Of a stretch of 64,000 bases of DNA, positions 52,254 to 60,471 are shown one piece after another. Both the position numbers and the translations under genes were made by a program. Below the pieces are notes generated by a model. The model saw only the letters and a program-made list of their open reading frames with translations. It ran no database searches and was not told where the DNA came from. This DNA is from JACVRW01 sp963850205. Lineage in GTDB: Bacteria > Actinomycetota > Thermoleophilia > Solirubrobacterales > Thermoleophilaceae. The DNA lies in assembly GCA_963850205.1 (NCBI GenBank), contig CAWKKJ010000008.1:372001-436000 (forward strand), in the 5' to 3' direction. Each line of letters opens with the position of its first letter. Within the stretch, counting starts at the first letter, position 1.

Positions 52254-53258
52254 TCAGAACACGACGGTCCAGCCCTCCCGCTGAGCCTGGGCGGCCGTGT
52301 AGGACACCCCGGCCACCTTCAGGCCGCCGGCGTCCAGCACCGTGACGGCGCCGCCGCTGTTGCCGAGCTGGACACCGTCCGCCACGGGGACCAGCAGGGT
52401 GGCGCCGGCCGGGAGCGGCCCGGGCGGCAGCGGGCAGGACTGCTTCTGGCGATCGGCGATTTGCCAGCCGGTCAGGTCGACTGTCTCCGGCGAGGCGTTC
52501 AGGAGCAGCACGGTTTCGCCTTCGGGCGCGGGCCCCATGGGGTTCACCAGCGCCGCCAGGATCTGGACCACGGCAGGCTCGGCTCCGGGGGCCGGCACAC
52601 CCTCGATGGCGTGGCCGGTCGTGTCGTCGGTGTGCCAGGCCTGGCTCTGGAAGGCCAGGAAGACCCCCACCCAGCGGGAAGCGGCCGGCAGGTGGAGGAC
52701 CAGCCCGCCGTCCTGCCACACGCCGTCGTCACCCTGGAAGGAGCCGCTGTTGCCCTGGTTCATGTGGATGTCGTGCACCCCGTTGCCGGGCCGGAAGCCG
52801 AACACCTTGTCCTCGACGTCGGCCTCGGGTCCCCAGCGCTCCCCGAACGCGTACAGGCGGGCGCCCTCCTCCTCGATGGCGCGCCCGATGTAGTGATCCA
52901 GGAGATCGGCGAGGTCGTTGTCGGGGCCCGTGACGTCGGGAGGCAGCGGCCGCATCTGCGCCGGCTCGAAGAGGTTCGCGCGGATGTAGTCGAGGTTCGG
53001 ACCGCCGGGCGCTGGGGCGAGCCGATGCCAGCCGGAGCTGAGCCCGTCGAGGAGCGGCGAGATGGGGTGGGACAGGTTGTCGTCGACGAGATAGAGAAGC
53101 TCCGACGGCGCCACCTGGGACAGCACGTTCACCGCGATGCGGTAATCGGTGCCGTCGTCGTCGACCAGGTGCACCTGATAGTGGGGGCTGTCGCGGGAGC
53201 CCTCGCGCCGGCTGGCGAGAGCTCGCCCGCATAAGACCCCGTACTCGCGGAGCGGCAC
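52254..53258 (-). CDS. DUF2278 (YukJ-like) protein with C-terminal lamin-tail-like domain
   Basis: A 334-residue protein. The N-terminal 220 residues fit DUF2278: MPLREYGVLCGRALASRREG, SPHYQVHLVDDDGTDYRIAV, NLDYIRANLF and the conserved VHDIHMNQGNSG. Residues about 225-334 resemble a lamin-tail domain (VLLLNASPETVDLTGWQIAD, GGAVTVLDAGGLKV). Members often occur near secretion or toxin loci, but no biochemical role is known to me. Convergent with the oxygenase and followed upstream by the QueA-like gene. Confidence 0.78.
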   Translation of the reverse strand: MPLREYGVLCGRALASRREGSRDSPHYQVHLVDDDGTDYRIAVNVLSQVAPSELLYLVDDNLSHPISPLLDGLSSGWHRLAPAPGGPNLDYIRANLFEPAQMRPLPPDVTGPDNDLADLLDHYIGRAIEEEGARLYAFGERWGPEADVEDKVFGFRPGNGVHDIHMNQGNSGSFQGDDGVWQDGGLVLHLPAASRWVGVFLAFQSQAWHTDDTTGHAIEGVPAPGAEPAVVQILAALVNPMGPAPEGETVLLLNASPETVDLTGWQIADRQKQSCPLPPGPLPAGATLLVPVADGVQLGNSGGAVTVLDAGGLKVAGVSYTAAQAQREGWTVVF

Positions 53259-53268
53259 GGCGTCAACC

Positions 53269-54285
53269 CTACGGCAGAATCAGATGTGCGTCTCCAAATT
53301 CGTGCCAGCGGTAGCCGTGGTCGCGGGCGGCGGCGTACGAGCGGTCGAGCAGGTCGACTCCCGCGGCCGCCTCGAGCAAATCCAGGTGCGAGGACTCCGG
53401 CTCGTGCCAGCCGGTCAGCAGCCCGTCCACCGCCCACAAGCCGCGCTCCGGGCCGATCACCAGGCCGGTGGTGCCACCGCCGGCGCCGAGCCGACCGTCG
53501 GTGGTGGCCACCGTCTCCAGCGCCCGCACGACCGTGGTTCCCACCGCGACGAGCCGCCCGCCGCCGGCGCGCACCATGTTCGCGACGCGCGCCGTCGCGC
53601 GAGGCACGTGGTAACGCTCGGCGTACGGGACCTCTCCCCGCTCGAGTGACGACACTCCGGTGTGGAGGGTCACCGGCGCGATGAGGACGCCCTGGCCGAC
53701 GAGCGAAGCTACCAACTCGCCGGTGAAGGGCCGCCCGGCGCTCGGCATCTCGGCGCTGCCCGCCTCGCGCGCGAACACCGTCTGGTAGGCCTCGATCGGC
53801 CACTCGCGGCCGGCGTGGTCGTAGCTGATCGGGCGACCGTGTCGCCGCAGATACGCCTGGGTCGGTTCGGGCAGCGAGAGCCTGGCCAGGCCGAGGCGCT
53901 CGCCATCTCCGCTCGGGGCGACCAGCTGCGCCGTTGCGCCCGCGGGCAGGTCAACCCGCGAGCCGATCGGCGGTGCGCCGTAGCGGCCGCGATCTGCCGT
54001 TCTCAGCTCAACCACCCAGAGCTCGTCCGCGGCCGGGGTGGACAGCCGCAGCTCGACCGCTTGCCGGTCGACGCAGCCCGGCAGCGCGGCGGGAAGGGTG
54101 GCCGAGGTGTTGACCACCAGCAGGTCGCCGGCCGCCAGGAAGCGGCCGAGCTCGGGGAAGCGGGCGTGTTCGAGCGCGTCGCGGCCCCTCGAGGCGACCA
54201 GCAGCGCCACGTCGTCGCGGGAGCGCCCGTCGGCCTCGGGCGGCTCGCCGGCCGCCAGCGGCGGCGGTGCTGCCGCCGTGGTCAT
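53269..54285 (-). CDS. QueA-like S-adenosylmethionine:tRNA ribosyltransferase-isomerase family protein
   Basis: A 338-residue protein with the QueA layout: FLAAGDLLVVNTSATLPAAL, VELRTADRGRY, ISYDHAGREWPIEAYQTVFA, AGSAEMPSAGRPFTGELVA, YAERYHVPRATA and the final LLTGWHEPESSHLDLLEAAA. True QueA adds the epoxycyclopentanediol group to tRNA during queuosine synthesis. Several normally conserved positions differ (for example VNTSATLP for NNTRVIPA, and TLHTGVSS for LHVGAGTF), and no other queuosine gene is nearby, so this may be a paralogue with another function. Confidence 0.8.
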   Translation of the reverse strand: MTTAAAPPPLAAGEPPEADGRSRDDVALLVASRGRDALEHARFPELGRFLAAGDLLVVNTSATLPAALPGCVDRQAVELRLSTPAADELWVVELRTADRGRYGAPPIGSRVDLPAGATAQLVAPSGDGERLGLARLSLPEPTQAYLRRHGRPISYDHAGREWPIEAYQTVFAREAGSAEMPSAGRPFTGELVASLVGQGVLIAPVTLHTGVSSLERGEVPYAERYHVPRATARVANMVRAGGGRLVAVGTTVVRALETVATTDGRLGAGGGTTGLVIGPERGLWAVDGLLTGWHEPESSHLDLLEAAAGVDLLDRSYAAARDHGYRWHEFGDAHLILP

Positions 54286-54965
54286 GGCACGGCTACCGCG
54301 ACGTCACGGGCCTTGTAGCGGCCGCTGGGAAGCAAACCCTCGATGAGCGCGAGCAGCCCGGGCACGCTTTCCTCGGGGGGCGGCCGGTCGCTGATGTCCT
54401 CGCCCGGGAACGCGTCCTGGTGCATCCGCGTGCGCATGTCGCCTGGATCGACGCTGTAGACCCGCAGCCCGGGGTGCTCGGCGCCGAAGATCGCCGTCAG
54501 CTGTTCGAGCGCCGCCTTGGACGACCCGTACCCGCCCCAGCCCTCGTAGGCCTCTACGGCGGCGTCGGAGGTGACGTTGACGATCACGGCGTCGGGCGCC
54601 AGGCGAGGCAGCACCAGCTGGGCCAGCGCCAGCGGCGCGAACAGATTCACCGCGAACACCCGCTCCAGCTCGGTCAGGGCATAGTCCGCCAGCGCGGGCT
54701 GCGGGCTGGGGCCGAGGAGGCTCGCGTTGTTGACCAGGAGGTGGATCGGCTCGCCTGCCGCCTGCACCAGGGCCCGGCGGTGCTCGGGATCGGCCACGTC
54801 GCCCGCGATCGCGACGACGCCCTCGAGCGTCGCGGTGGCCTGTTCCAGCCCGCTCCCGTCCCGGGCGTCGACCGTCAGCAGCCAGCCGTGCTCGGCCAAG
54901 GCGCGGGTGAGGGCCAGGCCGAGGCCGCGAGACGCTCCGGTGACGATGCCGGTGGGCACGGCCAC
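54282..54965 (-). CDS. short-chain dehydrogenase/reductase
   Basis: A 227-residue SDR: nucleotide motif IVTGASRGLGLALTRALAE, NNAS segment LLVNNASLLGPSP, catalytic Ser in IVNVTSDAA and YxxxK in WGGYGSSKAALEQ. Two possible starts are GTG 54965 and GTG 54959; the latter fits a leaderless transcript from the MerR-type promoter (54967-54997). It overlaps the QueA-like start by 4 bases. Substrate unknown. Confidence 0.84.
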   Translation of the reverse strand: MAVPTGIVTGASRGLGLALTRALAEHGWLLTVDARDGSGLEQATATLEGVVAIAGDVADPEHRRALVQAAGEPIHLLVNNASLLGPSPQPALADYALTELERVFAVNLFAPLALAQLVLPRLAPDAVIVNVTSDAAVEAYEGWGGYGSSKAALEQLTAIFGAEHPGLRVYSVDPGDMRTRMHQDAFPGEDISDRPPPEESVPGLLALIEGLLPSGRYKARDVAVAVP

Positions 54966-54966
54966 G

Positions 54967-54997
54967 ATGATGCACCCTCAAGTGCCCTTGAAGTCAA
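54967..54997 (-). promoter_or_regulatory. MerR-type promoter/operator with 19-base spacer
   Basis: On the minus strand TTGACT (54997-54992) and CATCAT (54972-54967) are separated by 19 bases, the overlong spacer typical of MerR-family promoters. The spacer holds an imperfect CTTCAAG...CTTGAGG dyad, and a perfect GCCCTTGA-ag-TCAAGGGC dyad (54984-55001) overlaps its upstream side. The -10 ends 7 bases before GTG 54959. No MerR gene is in the window. Confidence 0.6.
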
Positions 54998-55017
54998 GGG
55001 CTGGTCTGTCGCGCGGG

Positions 55018-56055
55018 CTACGCCGCCTCGGCCGGGATGAGGATGCCCCGTCCCTGCAGCCGCCCGTTGTCGAGATCGCTCATGGCGTCGTTGATGGCCT
55101 CGAGCGGGTAGGTGCTCGTGTGCAGCGTCACCTGACCCTGGGCGGTGAGGGTCATCAGGTCCTGCAGGTCGACGTAGGTCCCGACCAGGTTGCCGATGAA
55201 GGAGATCTCGCGCGAGATCACGTCGATCGTCGGGATGTCGATGTTCTCCCCGTAGCCGATGACGTAGTAGAAGCCCCCGTCGCGGACCATCGCGATCCCG
55301 TCCTCGATGGCTCCCCTCTCGCCGACGAAGTCGATGATCGCCTCGGCCCCCAGGCCGTCGGTCATCTCCTTGACCGTGTCGACGTGGGCGCCGTCCACCG
55401 CGATCGTCTGGTGCGCGCCCATCTCCCGGGCCAGCGCCAGCGCGGGCTCCGACGGATCGACCACGATGATCTCGGCGGGTGTCATCGCCCGCAGGCACTG
55501 GATCCCGATGTGCCCGAGGCCTCCGGCCCCGATCACCACCGCTCGCGTGCCCGGGCCGAGGACCGGAATCGCCTTCTTCACCGCGTGGATGGCGGTGAGC
55601 CCGGCGTCGGCGAGCGCCGCGATGTCCTTGGGCTCGAGCGACGGATCGAGCTTCACCACCGACCGCGCGCTGGTGAACAGGAACTCGGCGAACCCTCCGT
55701 CGCGGTCGATGCCGGGAAAGGAGCCGTTGAGGCAGTGCATGTCGTCGCCGGCGCGACAGGGCCCGCACAGGCCGCAGGAGATGTAGGGATGGACGATCAC
55801 CGTGTCGCCCACCTCGACGTTGGTCACCGCAGGGCCGACCTCGTGCACCCACCCGGCGTTCTCGTGCCCCGGCGTGTAGGGCAACTTCACGCCGGACTTC
55901 TCGGCCCACTGCCCCTCCTGGATGTGCAGGTCGGTTCGGCACAGGCCCGCCGCTCCGATCCGGACGACCACGTCGAGAGGACCGCTGGCAGCCGGCTCAT
56001 CCACCTGGTCCAGCTTGAGCGCCTCGTGATACTCGTGCAGCCGTGCTGCTTTCAT
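55018..56055 (-). CDS. zinc-dependent NAD(P)+ alcohol dehydrogenase of the propane-monooxygenase accessory type
   Basis: A 345-residue zinc alcohol dehydrogenase: catalytic zinc region AAGLCRTDLHI and PYTPGHENAGWVHEV, structural zinc cluster ISCGLCGPCRAGDDMHC, NAD motif VVIGAGGLGHIGIQ. Such enzymes oxidise secondary alcohols such as 2-propanol. In propane 2-monooxygenase operons of mycobacteria and rhodococci, an alcohol dehydrogenase of this kind follows an amidohydrolase and a DUF59 gene; here that same trio is present. Its start codon overlaps the DUF59 stop. Confidence 0.85.
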   Translation of the reverse strand: MKAARLHEYHEALKLDQVDEPAASGPLDVVVRIGAAGLCRTDLHIQEGQWAEKSGVKLPYTPGHENAGWVHEVGPAVTNVEVGDTVIVHPYISCGLCGPCRAGDDMHCLNGSFPGIDRDGGFAEFLFTSARSVVKLDPSLEPKDIAALADAGLTAIHAVKKAIPVLGPGTRAVVIGAGGLGHIGIQCLRAMTPAEIIVVDPSEPALALAREMGAHQTIAVDGAHVDTVKEMTDGLGAEAIIDFVGERGAIEDGIAMVRDGGFYYVIGYGENIDIPTIDVISREISFIGNLVGTYVDLQDLMTLTAQGQVTLHTSTYPLEAINDAMSDLDNGRLQGRGILIPAEAA

Positions 56056-56735
56056 GCGGCCACCTCCTCGTCGTAGCGGACGGCCAGCAGCGAGCGGCAG
56101 ATGCCGCCGTTGGCCTCCAGGCTGGTACGCACCAGCCGCGCGATGCGAAGCCAGCGTGCCAAGCCGGCCGGCTCGATCGGGGCACCATCCGGCAGCACGA
56201 ACGCGGGTGCGTCCGGCTCGGCCGCCAGCCCGAGCTGGGTCCGCAGCTTCACGCAGCGCCGGCCGTTCTCGTCATCGGGCAGGTCGGCCACCCGCCGGGC
56301 CGTGACCTCCTCCGGGGTCGCCCCGCCGGCCAGCAGACGCTCGCACTCGGTCGACTGGCGGGCCACCAGCGCCTTGCGCAAAAACAGATCCCGCAACCCG
56401 TCCAGTCCACCCTCGGTCTCGCCCGGGAACGCCTCGGCGAACCCCTCCCCACGCCCCACGGCGGCGTTGATCTCCTGCCCGGTGTAATGGTCTTCCAACA
56501 CCACGGTGGCCCGCCGGACCTCGGGTAGCCGGCGCACCGCCTCGCGCGCGTCGCTGGCCATCAAGAAGGCGAAGTTCGGCGCGCACTGCGGCGTCGGCAG
56601 CCGCAGCCGAACCTCGACATCCCCTTCCGGCGACACCTCGCAGGAGGTGACGAACCGAAGCTCGGTGATGGGCTCGTCCAACTCAGGGTCGTAGACCGTG
56701 CCCAGCGCGTCGAGCACGCCCGCGGCCGTCGTCAC
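56052..56735 (-). CDS. DUF59 (iron-sulfur/metal assembly) domain protein
   Basis: A 227-residue protein with an N-terminal DUF59/MIP18 domain: VLDALGTVYDPELDEPITEL, and LRLPTPQCAPNFAFLMASDA containing the conserved cysteine. The remaining 130 residues are a less-known helical extension (DGLRDLFLRKALVARQSTEC). DUF59 proteins insert iron-sulfur or metal centres into client enzymes. GTG 56735 overlaps the amidohydrolase stop. In propane monooxygenase operons an equivalent gene is thought to help mature the diiron enzyme, which is not in this window. Confidence 0.8.
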   Translation of the reverse strand: MTTAAGVLDALGTVYDPELDEPITELRFVTSCEVSPEGDVEVRLRLPTPQCAPNFAFLMASDAREAVRRLPEVRRATVVLEDHYTGQEINAAVGRGEGFAEAFPGETEGGLDGLRDLFLRKALVARQSTECERLLAGGATPEEVTARRVADLPDDENGRRCVKLRTQLGLAAEPDAPAFVLPDGAPIEPAGLARWLRIARLVRTSLEANGGICRSLLAVRYDEEVAA

Positions 56736-57787
56736 GCCGAGCCTTCGACCAGCTGGGCGTCCTCCTTCGCACCCGGGGCCCCGGCGTCGTCGGGCAGCTG
56801 GAGCTCCTCGGGCACGTCGACCCCGTACAGAGCCGCAGCGTTGAGGCCCATGATCTTCTTCTTCGACACCGTCGTGTACTCGGGATAGTCGGAGAACTCC
56901 GGGTCGCCAGGGTAGTCCCAGTCGACCATCCCCTCGACCTGCCACTTGGGCTCCCAGATGGCGTAGTCGCTGCCGAACAGCATCTTGTCCTCGCCCACCC
57001 AGAACAACAGCTCACCCATGACCTTGGCGAAGAAACGGGGCCGCGCATGCATGAGGCCACCGATCACGACGGCCAGCCCGGCATAGACGTTCGGCTCCTG
57101 CGTCGCCATGAAGCAGAAGTCCTCGATCCGCGGCAACCCCACGTGCTCGACCACGAAGTTCAGCTCACCGAAGTCGGTGGCCACGTGGTCGACGTCGGAC
57201 ACGTCGAAGGCGTCCTTGTCAAGGGGCCAGATCGTCGGGCCCTTGTGGACGTGGACGTTCTTGATTCCCAGTTCCAGGCAGAGCTCGAAGAACGGCACCG
57301 CCTCCGGGTCGGTCAGCTTCCAACCGCGCGAGCCGTTGTTCCACTCCGCCGTATAGAGCTTCACCCCCCTCAAGTCGTAGCGCTCGGCGTCCTCTCGCAG
57401 CTGCTCCAAGCCCGCCTCGCCGTCGCGCGGGTCCCAGCGCCCATTCACCAGCAGCCGGCCGGGATACTTCTCAGCCATCGACGCGTTGCCCTCGGCCGTG
57501 TTGAAGCCGTCGACATACCACTGCTTCAGATACGTCGACTGGAACACGCCCACGTCGACGTGGCCCTCCTCGAACACGTCCGTGACGAAGTCCTCCTCGG
57601 AGTACTTCTGGAACTTCTCAAGCGGCCAGTGCGTCTCGGGCGGGCCGAGCCCCATATACGCGTGAAAGCACTCGATCCAGCCCTTCGCGTACTCCTCCTG
57701 GCCCTCCACCCAGTTGGCCGGGCTCGCATCCCAGAAGTGGATGTGGCCATCCATCACGAAGTACTTCTCGCCGTCCTTCTCGTACAC
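56732..57787 (-). CDS. amidohydrolase 2-type TIM-barrel protein (propane monooxygenase-associated)
   Basis: A 351-residue TIM-barrel metal-dependent hydrolase: FVMDGHIHFWDASPANWVEG at the start gives the metal-binding HIH pair; further metal residues lie in VHVHKGPTIWP, FVVEHVGLPR and FGSDYAIWEP. The GTG 57787 start has AGAGAGGAG upstream. The sequence pattern, including the EEYAKGWIECFHAYMG region, is that of the conserved amidohydrolase found directly after prmABCD/mimABCD. Its enzymatic role there is not well established. It heads the unit amidohydrolase, DUF59, alcohol dehydrogenase. Confidence 0.83.
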   Translation of the reverse strand: MYEKDGEKYFVMDGHIHFWDASPANWVEGQEEYAKGWIECFHAYMGLGPPETHWPLEKFQKYSEEDFVTDVFEEGHVDVGVFQSTYLKQWYVDGFNTAEGNASMAEKYPGRLLVNGRWDPRDGEAGLEQLREDAERYDLRGVKLYTAEWNNGSRGWKLTDPEAVPFFELCLELGIKNVHVHKGPTIWPLDKDAFDVSDVDHVATDFGELNFVVEHVGLPRIEDFCFMATQEPNVYAGLAVVIGGLMHARPRFFAKVMGELLFWVGEDKMLFGSDYAIWEPKWQVEGMVDWDYPGDPEFSDYPEYTTVSKKKIMGLNAAALYGVDVPEELQLPDDAGAPGAKEDAQLVEGSA

Positions 57788-57813
57788 GGCTACCGACTCC
57801 TCTCTCCGCTGAG

Positions 57814-57826
57814 TCCCTCGGAGGGA
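57814..57826. promoter_or_regulatory. TCCCTC-g-GAGGGA palindrome upstream of the amidohydrolase
   Basis: Perfect 6-base arms around one base, centred 33 bases upstream of the amidohydrolase start and within the 90-base gap to the SDR gene. It is a possible operator for the accessory trio. Confidence 0.35.
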
Positions 57827-57877
57827 TCTTCCCCTAAACCGGGTCCTGTGGAAACCCCGGGGAGCGCCAGGACCACC

Positions 57878-58654
57878 TCATCCCCGGCCGACGAGGGGCA
57901 TCTTGGTCGCCATCACCGTCATCGTCTGCACGTTGGCGTCCAACGGCAGGCCGGCCATGTAGACGACCGCCTCGGCAACGTGCTCGACGTCGATCGTGGG
58001 CTCTGCGGCGACCTCGCCATCGGCCTGAATGACGCCTCGGCTGATGCCCGCGGTCATTTCTGTCTCGGCGTTGCCGATGTCTATCTGTCCACAGGCGATG
58101 TCGAACGGCCGGCCGTCGAGCGATGTCGACTTCGTCAGCCCTGTGATGGCGTGCTTGGTCGCGGTGTAGGGCGCCGAGTTGGGTCGCGGAGTCTGCGCAG
58201 AGATGGATCCGTTGTTGATGATCCGTCCGCCTCTCGGTCGCTGCGCCTTCATCAGGAGAACCGCCTCTCGCGTGCACAGGAAGGCGCCCGTGAGGTTCAC
58301 GCTCACCACCGTGTTCCACTGGTCGACGCTGAGCTCCTCGATCGGGGCGGAGGTCCCGAACACTCCGGCGTTGTTGAACAGCAGGTCGACGCGCCCGAAC
58401 GTCTCCCGGGTGCGCTCGAAGAGCCGCTCGACCGACGCGGGGTCGGCGACGTCGGTCGGCACGACGAGAGACTGCCGGCCCGCGGACAAGCCCAGCTCGG
58501 CCACCTCCTCGAGCAGACCCTCGCGGCGCCCAGCGAGGACCACATGGAAGCCCGCTCGGAGCAGGCCCAGGGCGGCAGCCCGGCCCACTCCGGTCCCCGC
58601 GCCGGTGACGACCGCGATCCGGTCGGATTCGTTGGGAGGTCTATCGCCTGTCAT
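57878..58654 (-). CDS. short-chain dehydrogenase/reductase
   Basis: A 258-residue SDR: VVTGAGTGVGRAAALGLLRAG, NNAGVFGTSAPIEEL, catalytic Ser in NNGSISAQTPRP and YTATKHAITGL. Its start is only 11 bases from that of the divergent lyase-hydratase gene, so the two probably share a control region. It precedes the amidohydrolase trio on the same strand only after 90 bases and may or may not be co-transcribed. Substrate unknown. Confidence 0.85.
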   Translation of the reverse strand: MTGDRPPNESDRIAVVTGAGTGVGRAAALGLLRAGFHVVLAGRREGLLEEVAELGLSAGRQSLVVPTDVADPASVERLFERTRETFGRVDLLFNNAGVFGTSAPIEELSVDQWNTVVSVNLTGAFLCTREAVLLMKAQRPRGGRIINNGSISAQTPRPNSAPYTATKHAITGLTKSTSLDGRPFDIACGQIDIGNAETEMTAGISRGVIQADGEVAAEPTIDVEHVAEAVVYMAGLPLDANVQTMTVMATKMPLVGRG

Positions 58655-58665
58655 AAGCTCGCGGC

Positions 58666-60471
58666 GTGATTGTGTCGCGTCTCGTCGTTCCCGGTCACCG
58701 CGCCGACATGCAGGCCAAGGCGCTCGACAGCGGCGCGGGCGAGATCGTGCTCGACCTCGAGGACGCCGTGGCGGTAGACGGCAAGGCTGCTGCCCGGGAG
58801 CAGATCGCGGCCACCCTCGGGCGGCCCAAATGGAGCGACCGGGCCGTCGCCGTGCGCGTAAACGCGGGTGACTCCGGCCACCAGCCCGGCGACCTCGAGA
58901 TGTGCGGCGAGGTCGGGCTCAAGGCGCTGACGGTCGTGGTGCCCAAGGTCGAGTCGCTCGCCGACGTCGATGCTGCCGCGGCCGTGGCGCCAGTGCAGGC
59001 CCTCATCGAGTCGCCTCTGGGCCTGGCCGTCGCCGCACAGGTGGCCGAGCACCCGCGGGTCGTCGCGCTCATCCTGGGCTACGCCGATCTTGCCGCGGCG
59101 CTCGGGCGGCGGGGCGCCGAGCGCGATCAGGCCCGTTGGCTCGTGGCACAGGAGACCCTGCTGGCCGCGGCCCGGATCGGTGGGGCGCTTGCCGTCGACG
59201 GGCCATCCTTCTCGCTTCGGGACGTGGGCGCCGTCACCGCCGAGGCGCTGGCGGCGCGCGAGCTCGGCTACGACGGCAAGTGGGCGATCCACCCGGCGCA
59301 GGTCGACCCCATCAACAACGCGTTCGCAGTGTCCGCCGACGAGCGGCGTTGGGCCACCCGCGTGACCGAGGCGGTGGCCGCCGCCGGCTCCGGCGGCGGG
59401 GCCGCGGCGGCACTTGACGGCGGCATGGTCGACGAAGCGATGGTGCGCCGCGCGGAGCGCCTGCTCGCCCTGCCCGCCGCACCTGTGCCGCCGGCAGCGC
59501 CGGAGCCGACGCACCGCGTGTCGGCGCCGTTCTACGACGACCTGGCTGCGGGCGCCACCTTCGCGGCACCGAGCGTCACGCTGACCGAGGGGCACGCCGC
59601 GCTGCACCAGTCGATCGTGGGCGATCGCCTGCGGCTCGCGCTCGACGCCGGCCTCTTCGAAGCCGTGACCGGCACGCCCGGCCTGCTGGCGCATCCGATG
59701 CTCGTCTGCGACGTGGCCATCGGACAGTCGACCGCGCCCAGCGCACGCGTGCTGGGCAACCTCTTCTACCGCGGCCTGGGAGCGCGTCCCGTCCCGCTGG
59801 GCACCACGTTGCGCACCACCACCGAGGTCGTGGCCCGCCGGCAGGCCTCGAAGGGGCGCGGCATCGTCGCGTTGCGGGTGAGGACCGTCGACCAGCACGG
59901 CGGGCCGGTCCTGGACTTCCACCGGGCTCCTCTTCTTCCCGCGCGCGAGGAAGGCGAGGCAGCGGACGATCTCGACGACGTGGGCGAGCCGGTCGACGCC
60001 GCTGTCCTGGTACCGGAGGGCTGGGACCTCCAGCCGCTGCGCGAGGAGGCGCTGGGTCCGCTCTTCTCGGAGCTGCGGGAGGGCGACACCTACGTGGATG
60101 AGGCGGCCGAGACGATCACCGCGGCGCCCGAGCTGGCGCGGCTGTCGCTCAACCTCGCCCACACCCATACCGACGCCGGCGCCGGCCCGGGTGGCCGGCG
60201 ACTCGTCTACGGCGGCCACGTGATCGGCATCGCCGCCGCGCGGGTCACGCGCATGCTCCCCGACGTCGCGACGATCCTCGTCTGGGAGTCCTGCGACCAC
60301 CTCGGCCCGAGCTTCGAGGGCGACCGCCTGCATACGCGAATGGAGGTCACCGGTGTGGAGCCCCTCGCCGACGGCGGGCTGGTCCGCCTGCGCATGCAGT
60401 GCACCGCGACCGGCACCGACGAGCGACCGCGCGATGTCCTCGATTGGCGGATGATCGCTCTGATGCCATGA
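58666..60471 (+). CDS. fused citramalyl-CoA lyase-like and mesaconyl-C4-CoA hydratase-like protein
   Basis: A 601-residue fusion. Residues 1 to about 270 form a CitE/HpcH lyase: RLVVPGHRADMQAKALDSGA, IVLDLEDAVAVDGKAAARE, VPKVESLADV, LIESPLGLAVAAQ, ILGYADLAAALGR and DGKWAIHPAQVDPINNAF. After a Pro/Ala linker (about 271-285), a double-hotdog MaoC-type domain follows: ALHQSIVGDRLRLALD, AHPMLVCDVAIGQST, GNLFYRGLGARPVPLGTTLR, LNLAHTHTDAGAGP and LVYGGHVIGIAAA. The second part matches hydratases acting on mesaconyl-C4-CoA. Its stop overlaps the Mct start, tying the three activities together. GTG 58666 has no strong ribosome site. Confidence 0.85.
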   Translation: MIVSRLVVPGHRADMQAKALDSGAGEIVLDLEDAVAVDGKAAAREQIAATLGRPKWSDRAVAVRVNAGDSGHQPGDLEMCGEVGLKALTVVVPKVESLADVDAAAAVAPVQALIESPLGLAVAAQVAEHPRVVALILGYADLAAALGRRGAERDQARWLVAQETLLAAARIGGALAVDGPSFSLRDVGAVTAEALAARELGYDGKWAIHPAQVDPINNAFAVSADERRWATRVTEAVAAAGSGGGAAAALDGGMVDEAMVRRAERLLALPAAPVPPAAPEPTHRVSAPFYDDLAAGATFAAPSVTLTEGHAALHQSIVGDRLRLALDAGLFEAVTGTPGLLAHPMLVCDVAIGQSTAPSARVLGNLFYRGLGARPVPLGTTLRTTTEVVARRQASKGRGIVALRVRTVDQHGGPVLDFHRAPLLPAREEGEAADDLDDVGEPVDAAVLVPEGWDLQPLREEALGPLFSELREGDTYVDEAAETITAAPELARLSLNLAHTHTDAGAGPGGRRLVYGGHVIGIAAARVTRMLPDVATILVWESCDHLGPSFEGDRLHTRMEVTGVEPLADGGLVRLRMQCTATGTDERPRDVLDWRMIALMP

